Source: Megalobrama amblycephala
Taxonomy: Eukaryota > Chordata > Actinopteri > Cypriniformes > Xenocyprididae
DNA: 64,000 bases
Direction of reading: 5' to 3'
Assembly: GCF_018812025.1 (NCBI RefSeq)
Contig: NC_063066.1
Span: 4,528,382 to 4,592,381 of the forward strand
Shown here: positions 32,875 through 44,461 of the stretch, piece by piece
Layout of the letters: every line of letters starts with the position of its first letter
Numbering within the stretch: the first letter of the stretch is position 1
Notes under the pieces: model-generated
The model's input: the letters and a program-made list of their open reading frames with translations, nothing else
The model's database searches: none
What the model was told of the DNA's origin: nothing
Translations under genes and position numbers: made by a program

Positions 32875-34234
32875 CTGGAAAGAAAAGGGAGAGGGGATGG
32901 AGAAAGAAGTTAAAAGCTTTTCATTTCACTTATGCTTTCAAACATGATTTTTCAAGTCTTCGAGTCTGTAAACAGAGAATTTAAATGCAGAGGCTCCCTG
33001 GCAGTGCCTCGACGGCCCCGACTCGCACCAGATGCCCGCGGGGCATCGCTGTTCAAAGCTGGCGTCTGCCAGGGAGAATTACTGCCATGCTGCAGGTTAC
33101 CGAGTCTGAGAGGCCGACTTCAGCTCTGCCACTCTCACATTCACTGCGCTGGAGGCGACTCGCTTTCAACATGCAGCTATTGAACTGCCTCGACTCTAAA
33201 CGTTCACATACACACACGTCTCAGGGTCACGTCAGCGTACACCTGCCCTGTTTTGTCTATACAATGACTGTATACAATGCAATCTCCTTTTTCTTTTCCA
33301 TACAAAAAAAAGGCTCATATTTTGTCCTGTATGTAAGCAAAGATGTGTGTAGAAGAAACTGCTTGAGAGAGACGGATTGCATGGAAACATTTTTGTTTGG
33401 AAAACGTCTCTTCTTGCAACTGAGTGAATTATATATATTACCAAACTAAGTATTTTTCCACTCTAAGCAATATCTTATCCTTTTCCCAGACTGTTATTTT
33501 ATCAGTTGTTTTAAGCGTGTCTAAAACTGTATACATTCACTGAAATGAGTATACAGGCCTATGGATACGAACGTACTTCCTCTGTGGGCGCTGTTTACTG
33601 GAGCTCCGCCACACTGAAAAGATTAACGTTGAGAAATATACAGTGACATATAATGACACACGCATACACTTACACACTGACGTGGGGCCGTCTCAGTGTG
33701 TTTCTCATAATATACATAAACATTTATAAATCTGATTTAAAGCCATATTGGATTTCAAAAGATTTCCGCAGAACCACAAAACGCACATCAAGCAGACTAA
33801 TATGAGCCATAAAGGGAAACATATTACAGGGGACAGGCCATTTACAGACCCCGGATTCCATAACATGATCCTCTTTTAGATGGCGGCAGCATTTTTGGGA
33901 ATCAAATGTGTGTAGGAAAAAGCTGTCTAGGTAGGCAGCACACTCGGTTTAGAGACACAGCCCTCATCTGCTTTGAAATCCGAACGTGACATGATTTTTT
34001 CACACCCACTTTTCAGCATAAAGATAAAGAAATGTGAATTATCTAAATAATAATAAAAAATAAATAAATATATTCCTATATGGCCTAGAATTTTCTGAAC
34101 AACTGCTAATTAAGCATGTTACGAGTTTGAGAGTTCCCAGCATGAATGCATTATGTAATTACTTAGTTATAAGATTATTGCTGTATTGTTTGCTGACTTT
34201 ATGTATCCTGGCGTGTTTTGCTGTGTAGTAAAGA
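32875..34234. other. Intron 1 DNA, no feature seen
   Basis: Contains the exon 2 acceptor. Overlapping frames at 32932-33449 have no domain and lie in several frames at once. 32985-33180 is GC-richer unique sequence. Confidence 0.35.
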
Positions 34235-34765
34235 GCTCATTTCATTTAACAGGGTTGAAGTTTTTGAGGTAGATTAGTATGATTTTTTTCTTAAAGAAAT
34301 TATTTATTCAGCAAGGACATTGAGCAAACATCACAGTAAATACATTTATATTGTTTCATATGTTTTTTTTTTTTTTTTCAAAAAAAGTGATGTTTTTTTT
34401 TTATTTTTTATACATCAAAGAATCCTGAAAAAACATATATCAGAGTTTCCACAAAAAAATTAAGCAGCAGAACTGTTTTCAACATTGAGAACAATAAGAA
34501 ATGTTTCTTAAGCATCAAATCAGCATATTAGAATGATTTCTGAAGGATCATGTGACACTGAAAACTGGAGTAATGATGCTGAAAATTCGGCTTTGCATCA
34601 GAGGAATAAATTACATTTTACAATATATTCAACTGGAAAACTATTATTTTGAATTGTAATAATATTTCACAATTTTTACTGTATTTTTCATTAAATAAAT
34701 GCAGCCTTGGTGAGCAGAAGAGACTTTCAAAAACATTTTAGAATCTTGCCGAATGATAGTGTATG
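34235..34765. repeat. AT-rich dispersed repeat, third copy
   Basis: TCTGAAGGATCATGTGACAC and AGTAATGATGCTGAAAATTC match the second arm of the palindrome at 15140-15230. The end is GCCGAATGATAGTGTATGTG. This copy is not a full palindrome. Confidence 0.6.
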
Positions 34766-36705
34766 TGATTTAAGTGTTGAGGTCTATTTGCATGTGAAGT
34801 TATTGTATAAAAAGACTTATTTGCAAATATTTAATGAGTTGCTCAATGCTCTAGTTAGTGCGGTTAACAGCCTTTATGAAGCTTGGACATTTTAGTTTCC
34901 ATTCCTTTTAATTGAATAAAAATGATCTTTACATTATTCAAAGAGTTCAAAATCTTAATGCATCATGTTTCCTTGATTTTTTTAACTTCTCAATAATTCT
35001 ACACACAACGTTATCACAAAATCCCACTCTCCCAGTCTCTCCACGTCACTCTCTTTCCGTTTTCACATGTCCTAATCTCTCGTCTGTAGTTTTCTCATCT
35101 CGTATCCTCTCACCTGCTTGCAATGTAATCCCTCTAATAACATTTCCTCCTCTCTCTATCCTTCTCTTCAATCCTCACCGTGTCAGTTTTTTTTACAGTA
35201 TGTGTTAACAGCCTGGGGAACTAACTAAGTCCTACTTCCTCCAGAAACTCAATCAAACCTCCGGTCACACTGACAAGGTGGAGTTCACAGATATGCCAGC
35301 CCCCTACTGGCTTTTGTTTGTTTTAATTTGTTGAGGGGACAAGGTGCCCATTCAAACGGCAGGTGTTCTGCGCTAACAATGCGCCCCCTCGGGGTCCACC
35401 CCACCCACGTACGCCGTTAGACCACTCAACCCGTCTCGTCCGGGTCATAAGCCGGCAGACCACTCAGTGCTTTTCAGAACGACACCGGACAAAGAGAGGA
35501 ATCTTTGCGATTTCGTCTGGAGGTTATTTTGACTGCGTCGTGCTGCAATTGCAACACGCCAGGAGACCAAGGTACACCAAGACCTCAAAGCCGTGAGAGA
35601 AAAATAGCATGAAAACAAAAGAGTTGTTTTTTTTTTTCTGTTCCCATACGATACCATGCCTCTCAATGCGTATCCTGTCGTAATCTTCTGCTATTTTCCT
35701 CAAAAGCTGATAGGTATGCTCCATTTCCTCTTGAAAGCTTCCCATCGCCGTTTGGAATCTTAAATGAGTTCTTCCTTTTGGACCTCTGGTTTGGACGCCT
35801 TAGATGGCTGTTTTTCATTTACTTGAATCCCACTTAACAATACTAACACATTAATATTCTCCTCATAAGATGCACAAGTTATTATCAGAACAGACAGACG
35901 ATACAACAACGAGAACAAATTATGTTTCTCATGTCTATTGATTAATTACAACTAAACGCCTCTGAGATAAGCACAGATAAAGCATTACACTTGTCCCGTG
36001 CATTTGAATTAACAAGTTCGCCATCATAACTGTCAACGGAAGAACATTGTAATTTCTGCCACCTATTATCTCTTCATTAAATGACTGTATTAATTAACAT
36101 TTCTCCTTCACTGAGGTAATTCACAAAGGCATCCATGTGCCACTGAAAATTATAAAGCAGATGCTAAAGGCTAGACACAGATAGGGATATTGTAATAACT
36201 TTCATGTAATTATTTAGTGCATTTCAAACGAATAGATGCCTCATTGCCTCCTCCTCACTCTCCCATAACAGAGCCCTTTCCTTTTCCCAGTTTCTCTGGA
36301 AGTTCTTCGGCGATACGCTTATTCGTTTGCACTTGTGCGAGATCAAATGGGTGGGGGGTTTATTACCGCTCTTTCATCTCCCATGAGCCATGCAGTCAGC
36401 AGCCATGTGGCTACCACACATCTCCACTGGACACATGCAGACCTATCCCAGAAATCCTGAGCTGTACCTCCTGAGATATTACTACCACCTCAAATGCTCT
36501 TAACAATTCCATATTCCTCGAAATCATCACAGGGTTCCATATACAACTTTTTTCTTTTTTTTTTTATTGGCAAACTGCATGTTAGTAACCAAAACCACAA
36601 AAATGGCATCTCTTATTCTTGATTGCCATGGCTAGTGATAATTGTTTATTGTCTTTAATAAATGGCATTTTTGATTTAAAAAAATAAAAAAATAATCTGG
36701 TTTAA
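34766..36705. other. Intron 1 DNA, no feature seen
   Basis: Pyrimidine-rich at 35020-35180. T-run at 35627-35637. No repeat termini or coding exon supported. Confidence 0.3.
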
Positions 36706-36957
36706 AGGCCCACTGAAGTGTCTTGGAACACGCAACATTATTTAATGTGTTGATGTAATTTCCACTGAAACAAGACGACAGGGCGGGACTTATCGAACAG
36801 CTCCTCCCCCTTTTTTTTTAAATAGCCAATAGCATTTTGTTTATATCACAGCTCAGCCAGAGTCATTGAGCTCGTTAAAGCCACAGTTTCGTCCTCATCT
36901 CTTAAGTGTTTCTCCTTCTAATCTCCTCCATATCGCTTTAAAATTCTGTGCTATATA

Positions 36958-37048
<91 letters not shown>

Positions 37049-37503
37049 TTCACGTCTCACAAATATGATCCGCTCTGCGTTGAGGTGGTTCACATGACAC
37101 TAAAGTGAACCCAGACTTCATTCGCCCCAATGGAAAGTATATTTACACTGTCTGAATCGTTCCCTATCCCCTATATAGTGCACTATGTGCCATTCACCAT
37201 GTAGAAAATAGTAAATGTGTGAACAAGTGACCGATTTCCACCGTAGCTTCAGCATCTGTTTATAATGTAGGGGGCGGGATGCTTTAGATTCTAGAGAGCA
37301 TTTGATTGGTCAGAAAATCTGAATCTGAGATGCTGAAGTGCAGAGTGATGTCATCAAAATCATTGATCCATATTGGCAGAAGTGAGACTTTTGAACGCTT
37401 ATATCTTCTAAATGCAATTTTTGTCATAATTTTGGAGCACACTAGATTATAGATAGCAGTAAGCCTAATATATTCATACTAAAAGCTTTAACTGTTTGGA
37501 CAA
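36706..37503. mobile_element. 'aggcccactgaagtg' TTAA element with a long AT tract
   Basis: TTAA at 36702-36705 precedes AGGCCCACTGAAGTGTCTTG, a start I know from a very common fish repeat. The interior includes an (AT)n tract at 36967-37040. The right end is not clearly defined and I see no matching TTAA. Confidence 0.5.
36967..37040. repeat. Long (AT)n microsatellite
   Basis: About 37 consecutive TA units ending in (CA)4. It creates a Tyr-Ile run in the plus-strand frame 36866-37108, which is not a gene. Confidence 0.9.
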
Positions 37504-38352
37504 GTTGGATTTTAGGGTTGGACTGGCATTGCATTGGGATAATTTCAGTGAAAATGAAGCCATCAGTGCATCTTTCAATTCCTCTTCATTGTTTATGAGC
37601 AATGTTGGCAGTTTCCATCTCAGGGAGAGTTTCATTTAGTAAATATTTTCATTACGGCCATGTCTGGATGCATTCTCCACTGAAGGACTCGCTTCACACT
37701 AAGCAGAGCAGACAAAAATGAATTAATTTCATTTTTCTTTTTTGAGCGTTTACCCCCTGGATGGTTTATTTTCAAACAGACATAGTTAATAGCACAGACG
37801 ACCTGGTGTTCTTGCACAGTATATGACTTCTTAAATTACTAGAGTAACGCTTGACTGAGAGGTGACAAGGGCAACTTCAACACTTCTGTGTGAAAGTCAA
37901 TATGACAGCCAGGCTACAAAAGGCTCATCAATAACACAAGTCCCCCATCTTTCCAAAGACGCCATTACCAGGAAGAGCAGTCAAAAATGAGATTCCTGAC
38001 GCATGTCCCCATATCAAACAAAACTCTCAGTGCCAGGCCACCATGGGTTTATTTATTTGGCTTTATTTGGCTCTATTTCCAGTAATTTTTTCTGCATGCA
38101 TTTCTCCAAAGAAGGTTGATGTTTTTCTTGTATCATAACTGATGTTAAGCAGGGGATGATTCACTTTGAAGTCATTACTAGTTAGCTACACTACAAGCCA
38201 CAAATGAAATATAGCAAACTACTCTGAATCTATTTAAGGAGACAATATCTTTTTGACACATAATCGATAATATATCTGGAAGCATTAAACAGCATTTAAA
38301 CATAAGCTAAATACAACCAATTAAACTAGAATACATGAATGAACAGCAGCAT
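37504..38352. other. Intron 1 DNA, no feature seen
   Basis: No repeat termini, RNA or exon recognised. Confidence 0.3.
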
Positions 38353-38356
38353 TTAA

Positions 38357-39132
38357 AGGGGACCTATTATGCACCTTTTCACAAGATGTAATATAAGTCT
38401 CTGGTGTCTCCAGAATGTGTCTGTGAAGTTTCAGCTCAAAATCCCCCACAGATCATTTATTATAGCTTGTCAAATTTGCCCCTATTTGGGTATGAGCAAA
38501 AACACGCTGTTTTTGTGTGTGTCCCTTTAAATGCAAATGAGCTGCTGCTCCCGCCCCCTTTCCAGAAGAGGGCGGAGCTTTAACAGCTCAACAACAACAA
38601 AGCTGGAGAATCTCATGCAGACAAAATGAGGACAGTGTTCAGCCTTACATTGTTCAAACCGGAGTCGACACTGATGGAGAGACTCAGGAAGAAGTTACAA
38701 CTTTTAGGACGTTTCTGAATGGTTAGTGGATAAATTTATGTAGTTGCTGTGGAGTTGATTCAACTCATCGACTTGCAGCTGCTCATCTGTGCAGCCAATG
38801 ACAGAACAGTTAGCATGCTTTGCTCAAACTTTTGCCATGGCGTTAGAACTGGTACACCGTTTTTGCTTGCGAAAACAAAATGGCAGCACCATGGGTGGAA
38901 ACGTGCAGATTAAGGGCTGGTAATATTATAATAAGATCCCCTTCCTATGTCACTACGGGAGTAAAATCTGAGCAGCTCGTTTTGTTCACATGCTTGCAGA
39001 GAAAGGCTTGCCAAAACACAGTTACTGGGTTGTCCTTTTCCATGTTTTCTGGGTTGGTTGATGCACCGGGGACCTGATTATAGCACTTAAACATGGAAAA
39101 AAAAAAAATCTGATTTTCATGATATGTCCCCT
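38357..39132. mobile_element. TTAA-flanked 'ggggacctattatg' element, 776 bp
   Basis: TTAA at 38353-38356 and 39133-39136. The start AGGGGACCTATTATGCACCT and the end TTCATGATATGTCCCCT pair as inverted repeats. The sequence around TTTAAATGCAAATGAGCTGC is another known landmark of this family. The frame at 38880-39077 is internal and has no transposase features. Confidence 0.75.
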
Positions 39133-39136
39133 TTAA

Positions 39137-41872
39137 TTAAATACTGCATGGAGCAAACTGGGGGACTCAAATAAATCACTGAATATTTTTTAAAACATTT
39201 ACATGATCCATCTGAACAGAATGATTCACTAAAAGAATCAAGCATCCCAATAAATATAAGAAAGCAAACAGTTTAAAAGAGCACATTTGATTACTGCTTT
39301 TATTACTCATTTTGCATGGCTGAAAAACAGATGTACTGTAGCGTTTTGTCACACTACATCACTATTTGTCTGAGCTTGTTACTACAAAAGTTGTCGCACT
39401 TCTGAAAATTCAGTTAACGGCATAACTACTTTTACTCCCCGACACTTCATTAGAGTCCCATCCGCTTTCTTTCTGCGTACCAAAAGCCTAGTAAAATCCT
39501 GATCAAATCATTTAGAAATCCTGGTTTGATTCTTTTGTTTACCGGTTGCTAGCTGCAACCCAGTGTTTGCGTCCGTGATACTTACATCACAGTAACGAAA
39601 TCATAAAACCACACACAGTTTTATTCATATTTGTTAGCTTAGGATAAACACTGTCACTTCTAGCTACACTAAGCTATAACTAACAAGATGTGCTGATGAG
39701 AATAACGAAGCCCTTGGTGTGTTGCTTTGGAGACAAAGCCCACAAAACAAGAGCCCTCGTAAACCTGAAATGGCCCGGAGGCGTGCACATTATCAAATCC
39801 AGCCTTCCATGACACAAGCTTGGAAGATTCACAGACTTCTGGGTAACTGACATTCGGAGTGACCTCTTCGAGACGTTTGTGACAAGAGGTCTGCTGGCTC
39901 TCCCAGACTCACAGACGCAGCTTTGATGCACTGCCTGAAATGAGGCACATTAAATATTTTCCGTACACGAAAACATGAAGGTTGGGTGGCGAATTGTTCC
40001 CCGAAGTCTTTGCCCACGATCCGTGCCAGCAGCTGTCTGGCAGGCTGCAGTGTGTGAACGAACGCTCGCTGAGCGAGAGACTTCACATATGCTCCTCATA
40101 TGCCCACTGAGGTCAGCAGGGCACCGGAGACCACAAACCCACCTCCTGACTCGCTCCAACACCAACACAACAAACACACACACACTATCCCGCTGACTGA
40201 CTCTCTGCCATAATAAAAAGCTGACATGCAGCATAAGCAAGTGCTGATAAGCGATCTAGGGCGGAGCTACCAGTTGGGAAAGCAGGAGTTGGCGGTTTCA
40301 CACCGAAACTTCATTAAGACGGTGTGATGAGAGGAAGGGAACGCTGCCATTCTCTCTCCTGATCCAGCAGACCAAACACGCTACGGCAGCCACAAAGTGC
40401 CACATTGTTCCTGAAGTGTTAACTGCGAGAGGGCCTAAGCGCTGCGAAGACTCCGGCGGAGGGAATTTGCTATTAAACGCTACAAAGTGTGTGCGTAACT
40501 GCTGCAAATTAGAGCGTGAGAGATGAAAGAGCCAGAGCGTGAGTGAATGAAAGGGGATATTACAGTTGCGACAGGAGCTACTAATGAGCGCAAAATCATA
40601 CGAGCTGTCAAAGAAAGAAAAGCCTTTCAAATAACTGCGCATTTATTAGAGGGAAATGTGCCTGAACTCTGGAATTGTGGGTAACTAGGCTTTGCTTAGG
40701 GCAGAGGTGCAGTCATTACAGTTAAATCAACACTCCAGGGTGCTCTGGGAAACCCAGTGGCGGAGACATGGAGACGTCCTGAAAACTGCTGTTACAGATA
40801 TAGCTTGGTGCATGTTTTGGATGATTTGCCTGGTTTTCAATTAATACAATTATGCTATGAGAACATGCAAAGTCATTAAACAAATACGTTGCACACCACA
40901 CCTGCTCTAGTTTCAACAAGACTCAACCTGACGTGGTATATTTTAAAAACAAATCCAATATTCTGCAGGTCATGACCCTTATTTATTTTCCTCTCCACAT
41001 GAAAAATTCCACTGAAAAGCCCTTTTGAGGTTAAAGGTTGGAAGGTTCAACCAGACCTCTGGCCATTGAACAGACTGGATGCCTTTCCTATCAAATCCAG
41101 AAGAAAAGAAAAAAAAAGTTATATTATAACAGATGGTTCTGATATTTAAAGAACCGTCATGGCTTATCAGGACAGAAGTGCCGCAGGTGGAAACAGGGAA
41201 ATTAAAGATATGTTCGCAGTCAAATTCAGCAGTGGTTAGAAGTAATCTAAACACATAAGAGAGTCGGTCTTCAGCTGCAGTGCGCCCCTCAACGGACTTG
41301 TGGTTCCCCAACTTCCCCAACTAATACAGCCAAGATACATACACACACTCACACCATATGGCCATTAATCATGTTAATGTTTGTGTAAACTCATTATACC
41401 GGATGAAAGAATCAGCTGCAATGCTGTTCAACATTCAGATGTGGACACGTATGAAGAGCAGTTAATATCTCAACGCTCATTTACAACAATCTGAATCTAA
41501 TCAATGAAATGTGATTTTACTCGACTCCAACCACCAACACTGAACTCATGCATTTGACAATTTATAAGATGTATTGAATTACTGCAAAATTAAACAAAAC
41601 AGTACTTAAAATTGATGTATATCCTCTACAGAAAAACATGACACCAAGATAAAATAAATATTTCTACAAATTTTGACCCCTGCTTTGGATCTATATTTGA
41701 CTCTAAGAACTAAACCGACCTTCTGTAACTATTGAAATAACAGGATACCAACTGTCTGATCAACTGAGTAAAAAAGTATTTTGTTTTATCAACGTCACAT
41801 TTCTTAATAAGAAAAATTAATTTTACAATCGTGCCCGTATTACATTTAATCCTATTAGTAACATCAAACCTC
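39137..41872. other. Intron 1 DNA, no feature seen
   Basis: Unique by eye. Short overlapping open frames on both strands at 39680-40240 are chance. 39750-40300 is GC-richer than the rest of the intron and could be regulatory. Confidence 0.3.
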
Positions 41873-41970
41873 CAGTGTTAAATGAACACTGTTAGTGTTA
41901 AATTAACATTGCCGGCGGTGTTATATAGTCCAGTGTGGACTGACACTGGAAGTGTTAATTTAACACTGGA
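41873..41970. repeat. Short palindromic 'cagtgttaa' element
   Basis: CAGTGTTAAATGAACACTGT and AGTGTTAATTTAACACTGG are repeated inverted motifs over about 100 bp, resembling a small MITE. No target duplication could be fixed. Confidence 0.5.
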
Positions 41971-42736
41971 TGTTTTGCTGTTACTTAAGAATCTGTGAGT
42001 CACTGACGTGTTTGAGTTGTCAAGTATAAATACAGTTCAGACTGTCTTGATTTCATGTGAACATTTTTTACATGGCTGGTGTAACAAGTCACATGACCAG
42101 AGCTTTTTGTCCATCTGAGAGATGATAAAGGGCCTATTATTTATTAATTATTTGATTGCATTTCAAAGTATAATTGCAAGTAAATTTAGCATTCTATTTT
42201 CTGCAGTTGCATTAAAAAAAATCCTTGCAACTGAGAAAAATTGTTGCAGAAACAATTTCACTCAGAAATTGCTAGTAAATTTCACAATTAATTACAAAAC
42301 ACAAATTTTGAAGTGAAAGACTGAAATAGTATTTTCTTGTGAAATGTATACTACAATAATCTTTGTTTTATTTACAACTTAATGTTTTTTGCAGTGCACT
42401 GGTTACAACTGTGATCAGGTGGGGAAAAAAATCTTGAAACATATTAGTAAAAGACATGCAGTTTGTTTCACTGGTTTCCAGGGGGTAAGAATAGGTATAA
42501 TTATAGCTGCAAAACAACTTGCAATTATTATTTTTGCTTGCTAATTAATGTTTAATCATAGTACCATTCAATATGTGTAAAACTAACACGGTTACAAGTC
42601 AATAGCTATTAAAAAAAATGCATCTCCCGCTCACAGAACATGAAAGCGCGACGTTGTCACTTGTCTGTGAGGAGAGATACGCGCCGCTGTCATTATATTA
42701 TCCGTGTTCAAATAACGCGATAATGTGCGTACTTAC
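41971..42736. other. Intron 1 DNA next to exon 1
   Basis: Begins at the GTAAGT donor (42736-42731). No other signal is recognised. Confidence 0.35.
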
Positions 42737-42906
42737 AGCCTCTCGGCGTTCCTCGGGATTCCCCTGGGCACCGTCCTGAAGCCTTGACCCTGACAATCCA
42801 CATGAGAGCCCGAACAACTGCACTTATGCGGGCATCCATTCACAGCACAGCACAGCAGCCCGCACAGCACAGCCACTGTCCCCCAATACTTCACCCACCG
42901 CATCAT
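42737..42906 (-). CDS. slit3: slit3 exon 1, coding part: signal peptide and LRR N-terminal cap
   Basis: Encodes 56 codons plus two bases (CT) of a leucine codon completed by exon 2. The frame opens with two adjacent ATGs (42906 and 42903); the second has A at -3, the first has T. The frame stays open upstream only through a non-ATG leucine-rich stretch, so these ATGs decide the start. Residues 2-24 form a signal peptide: a short basic n-region (RWVK), a hydrophobic core ([13 protein letters not shown]) and likely cleavage after AVNG. Residues 25-38 carry the LRRNT cysteines C25, C29, C31 and C38 in the pattern C-x3-C-x-C-x6-C. The exon then runs through [12 protein letters not shown], the Slit signature before LRR1. 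The donor is GTAAGT at 42736-42731. The protein is secreted; this cap shields the edge of LRR domain D1. Confidence 0.95.
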
Positions 42907-43560
42907 ATATCCTCTGAGGCTGAAGCAGCCTAATAACAATAGAAAAAAAAACGCAAAAAACAATGAAACTAATCAAATAAACTAATGCGTAGGCTATGTG
43001 AAAAAAAAAATGTATCCGCGTCTTGTCCAGAGCCAATTAAGTCCCGCGCGCAAAATAAAAAACTGCAAGGAGAACGAGGGAAAACTTAACGATTACCTAC
43101 AATACCGTAAAATAGTTCCAACTTTAAAAACTTCTCGAAATACATCAGAAAAAGCGTTCCTCATTCAAACGCAAAGTTGCATCTGTCTCTCCACACCATT
43201 GAAACACACAGATGCGCATCAAAAGTTAGAAAAGCACATCGCTGACTAGAAAAAGCCCATAAAAAAGGTTGAAAAATCATTCAGAATGTCCAAAGTGATT
43301 CCTTCTCATTCTTCACCAATTCCGCTTTATTAGGTCCAGCATGCAAATCCTCATTGATAGTGATTGAGGAACTTCAGCGGAGCTCGTACCTATTTGATTT
43401 CCAGCCCCCAAACTCTGCGCTCCACACTCCTACTGGCTAATCTACGTGATGTCATTCAGGGATATTTGGGGTCTCGACTCGAGAAGTTGTTGGGACTGCT
43501 TCAAATAACACCAAATGCTCGTGGTGTTAGGGAAGAACACAAAGTTATGAATTAGTAACC
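42907..43560 (-). promoter_or_regulatory. slit3: Possible slit3 5' UTR and proximal promoter
   Basis: This lies directly upstream of the slit3 start codons. It is non-repetitive by eye, AT-rich close to the ATG, and contains scattered CG dinucleotides at 43015-43055. I see no convincing TATA box, initiator or CpG island, so the transcription start cannot be placed; a further 5' non-coding exon upstream is possible. The call rests on position only. Confidence 0.35.
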
Positions 43561-44083
43561 GCAGCTGGCACTCTTTTCAGCTACACTTTGAAATGACAAA
43601 GCTAGAAATCTTCATAAAACAAGACATGGAAACAAGACTCATGCGATTTGATATTGCCTATATAAGGCTGTTCACCACCAGGGAAGGTTTAAGGTGAGTT
43701 ACTGGACAGTGATTAGTGAAGTGATTATTAAATATAAACAAAATGATAATGAATTAATAAATCAATAAACAGCTGTTTTAAAATGAGAAAATTACTTATA
43801 ATTGCACTGTATTCAACTATACCATGCATGCACTGATTCAGAGATTTAGATGTTACAGAAATATCCTCAACATGTTATCTATTTTTGTACAGATAATTCG
43901 AGTCCTGTCTCTTGAGATAGTTTTACATGACTTTTTTCCCTCATGATTTTTGGTGCCCATTTTGCAGTCCTAGTGCCCCCATCTGGTGAGAAACTTCATC
44001 TAACTAAATCTAAATTCATTCCTCACTATGAGAAGCCACTGGTTTTACCATATTGAGAAGTTTAATTTGGCTCAAATATGGTT
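43561..44083. other. Upstream DNA, no feature seen
   Basis: Between the putative slit3 proximal promoter and the nested MITE. AT-rich and unique by eye. Confidence 0.3.
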
Positions 44084-44085
44084 TA

Positions 44086-44459
44086 CACTGTCAGAAAAAA
44101 AAAGGTACGGCGTTGTCACTGGGGCTGGGGCTACAAAAGTGAAAAGGTACATCTTTGTACCTTACTTACCCCTAAATCAGTGGTCTCAAACTCAATTCCT
44201 GGACGGCCAGTTTTGCTCCAACCCTAACCAAACACACCTGATCCAGCTAATCAAGGTCTTCAGGATTATTAGAAACTTCCAAGCAGGTGTGAGTTGGAGA
44301 TGGTTGGAGATAAACTGTGGACCTCCAGGAATTGAGTCTGAGACCACTGCCCTAAATGGTACATAATAGTACCTTAAAGGTGCATATTAGTACCTTTTCA
44401 CTTTTGTACCTTAGGATACTGCCCCAGTGACAAGCACCATACCTTTTTTTCTGACAGTG
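44086..44459. mobile_element. TA-flanked MITE hosting a small hAT-like MITE
   Basis: The ends CACTGTCAGAAAAAAAAAGG and GGTATGGTGC-type termini read as CACTGTCAG inverted repeats (right end CTGACAGTG). TA flanks both sides (44084-44085, 44460-44461). The interior has GTACCTT / AAGGTAC inverted motifs. It is split by the element at 44178-44349. Confidence 0.75.
44178..44349. mobile_element. hAT-like MITE, 172 bp, perfect 8-bp duplication
   Basis: The left end CAGTGGTCTCAAACTCAATT and the reverse complement of the right end CAGTGGTCTCAGACTCAATT differ at one base. CCCTAAAT at 44170-44177 and 44350-44357 is an exact 8-bp target duplication. It sits inside the TA-flanked MITE, so it is the younger insertion. 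Confidence 0.85.
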
Positions 44460-44461
44460 TA

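Larger units (their letters stand above)
1..42906 (-). other. slit3: slit3 gene, 5' part (gene extent, joined exons listed separately)
   Basis: Four exons on the minus strand (42737-42906, 32803-32874, 28405-28476, 25202-25273) splice into one open frame of about 129 codons. Slit proteins are large secreted extracellular-matrix glycoproteins that bind Robo receptors through their LRR domains and guide axons and migrating cells. Intron sizes are 9,862, 4,326 and 3,131 bp, and intron 4 runs at least 25.2 kb off the left edge. Every junction is phase 2, the classic Slit layout of one LRR per 72-bp exon. Paralogue choice: the motifs [19 protein letters not shown] and [15 protein letters not shown] fit Slit3; from memory Slit2 has LFPELLFLGTAKL and Slit1 has MLPELLFQNNQAL at the last site. 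The remaining LRRs, EGF repeats, laminin-G and C-terminal cysteine knot lie outside the window. Which of the duplicated copies a polyploid cyprinid would carry cannot be told. Confidence 0.9.

Noticed and set aside
32932..33449. Overlapping frames of 83 and 154 codons next to exon 2
   Set aside because: Located in intron 1, in the opposite orientation to slit3, no domain, and mutually overlapping frames.
36866..37108. 80-codon open frame with a long Tyr-Ile run
   Set aside because: Translation of an (AT)n microsatellite.
42907..42963. Upstream extension of slit3 exon 1 coding sequence
   Set aside because: The apparent start there is TTG; the first in-frame ATG is at 42906.
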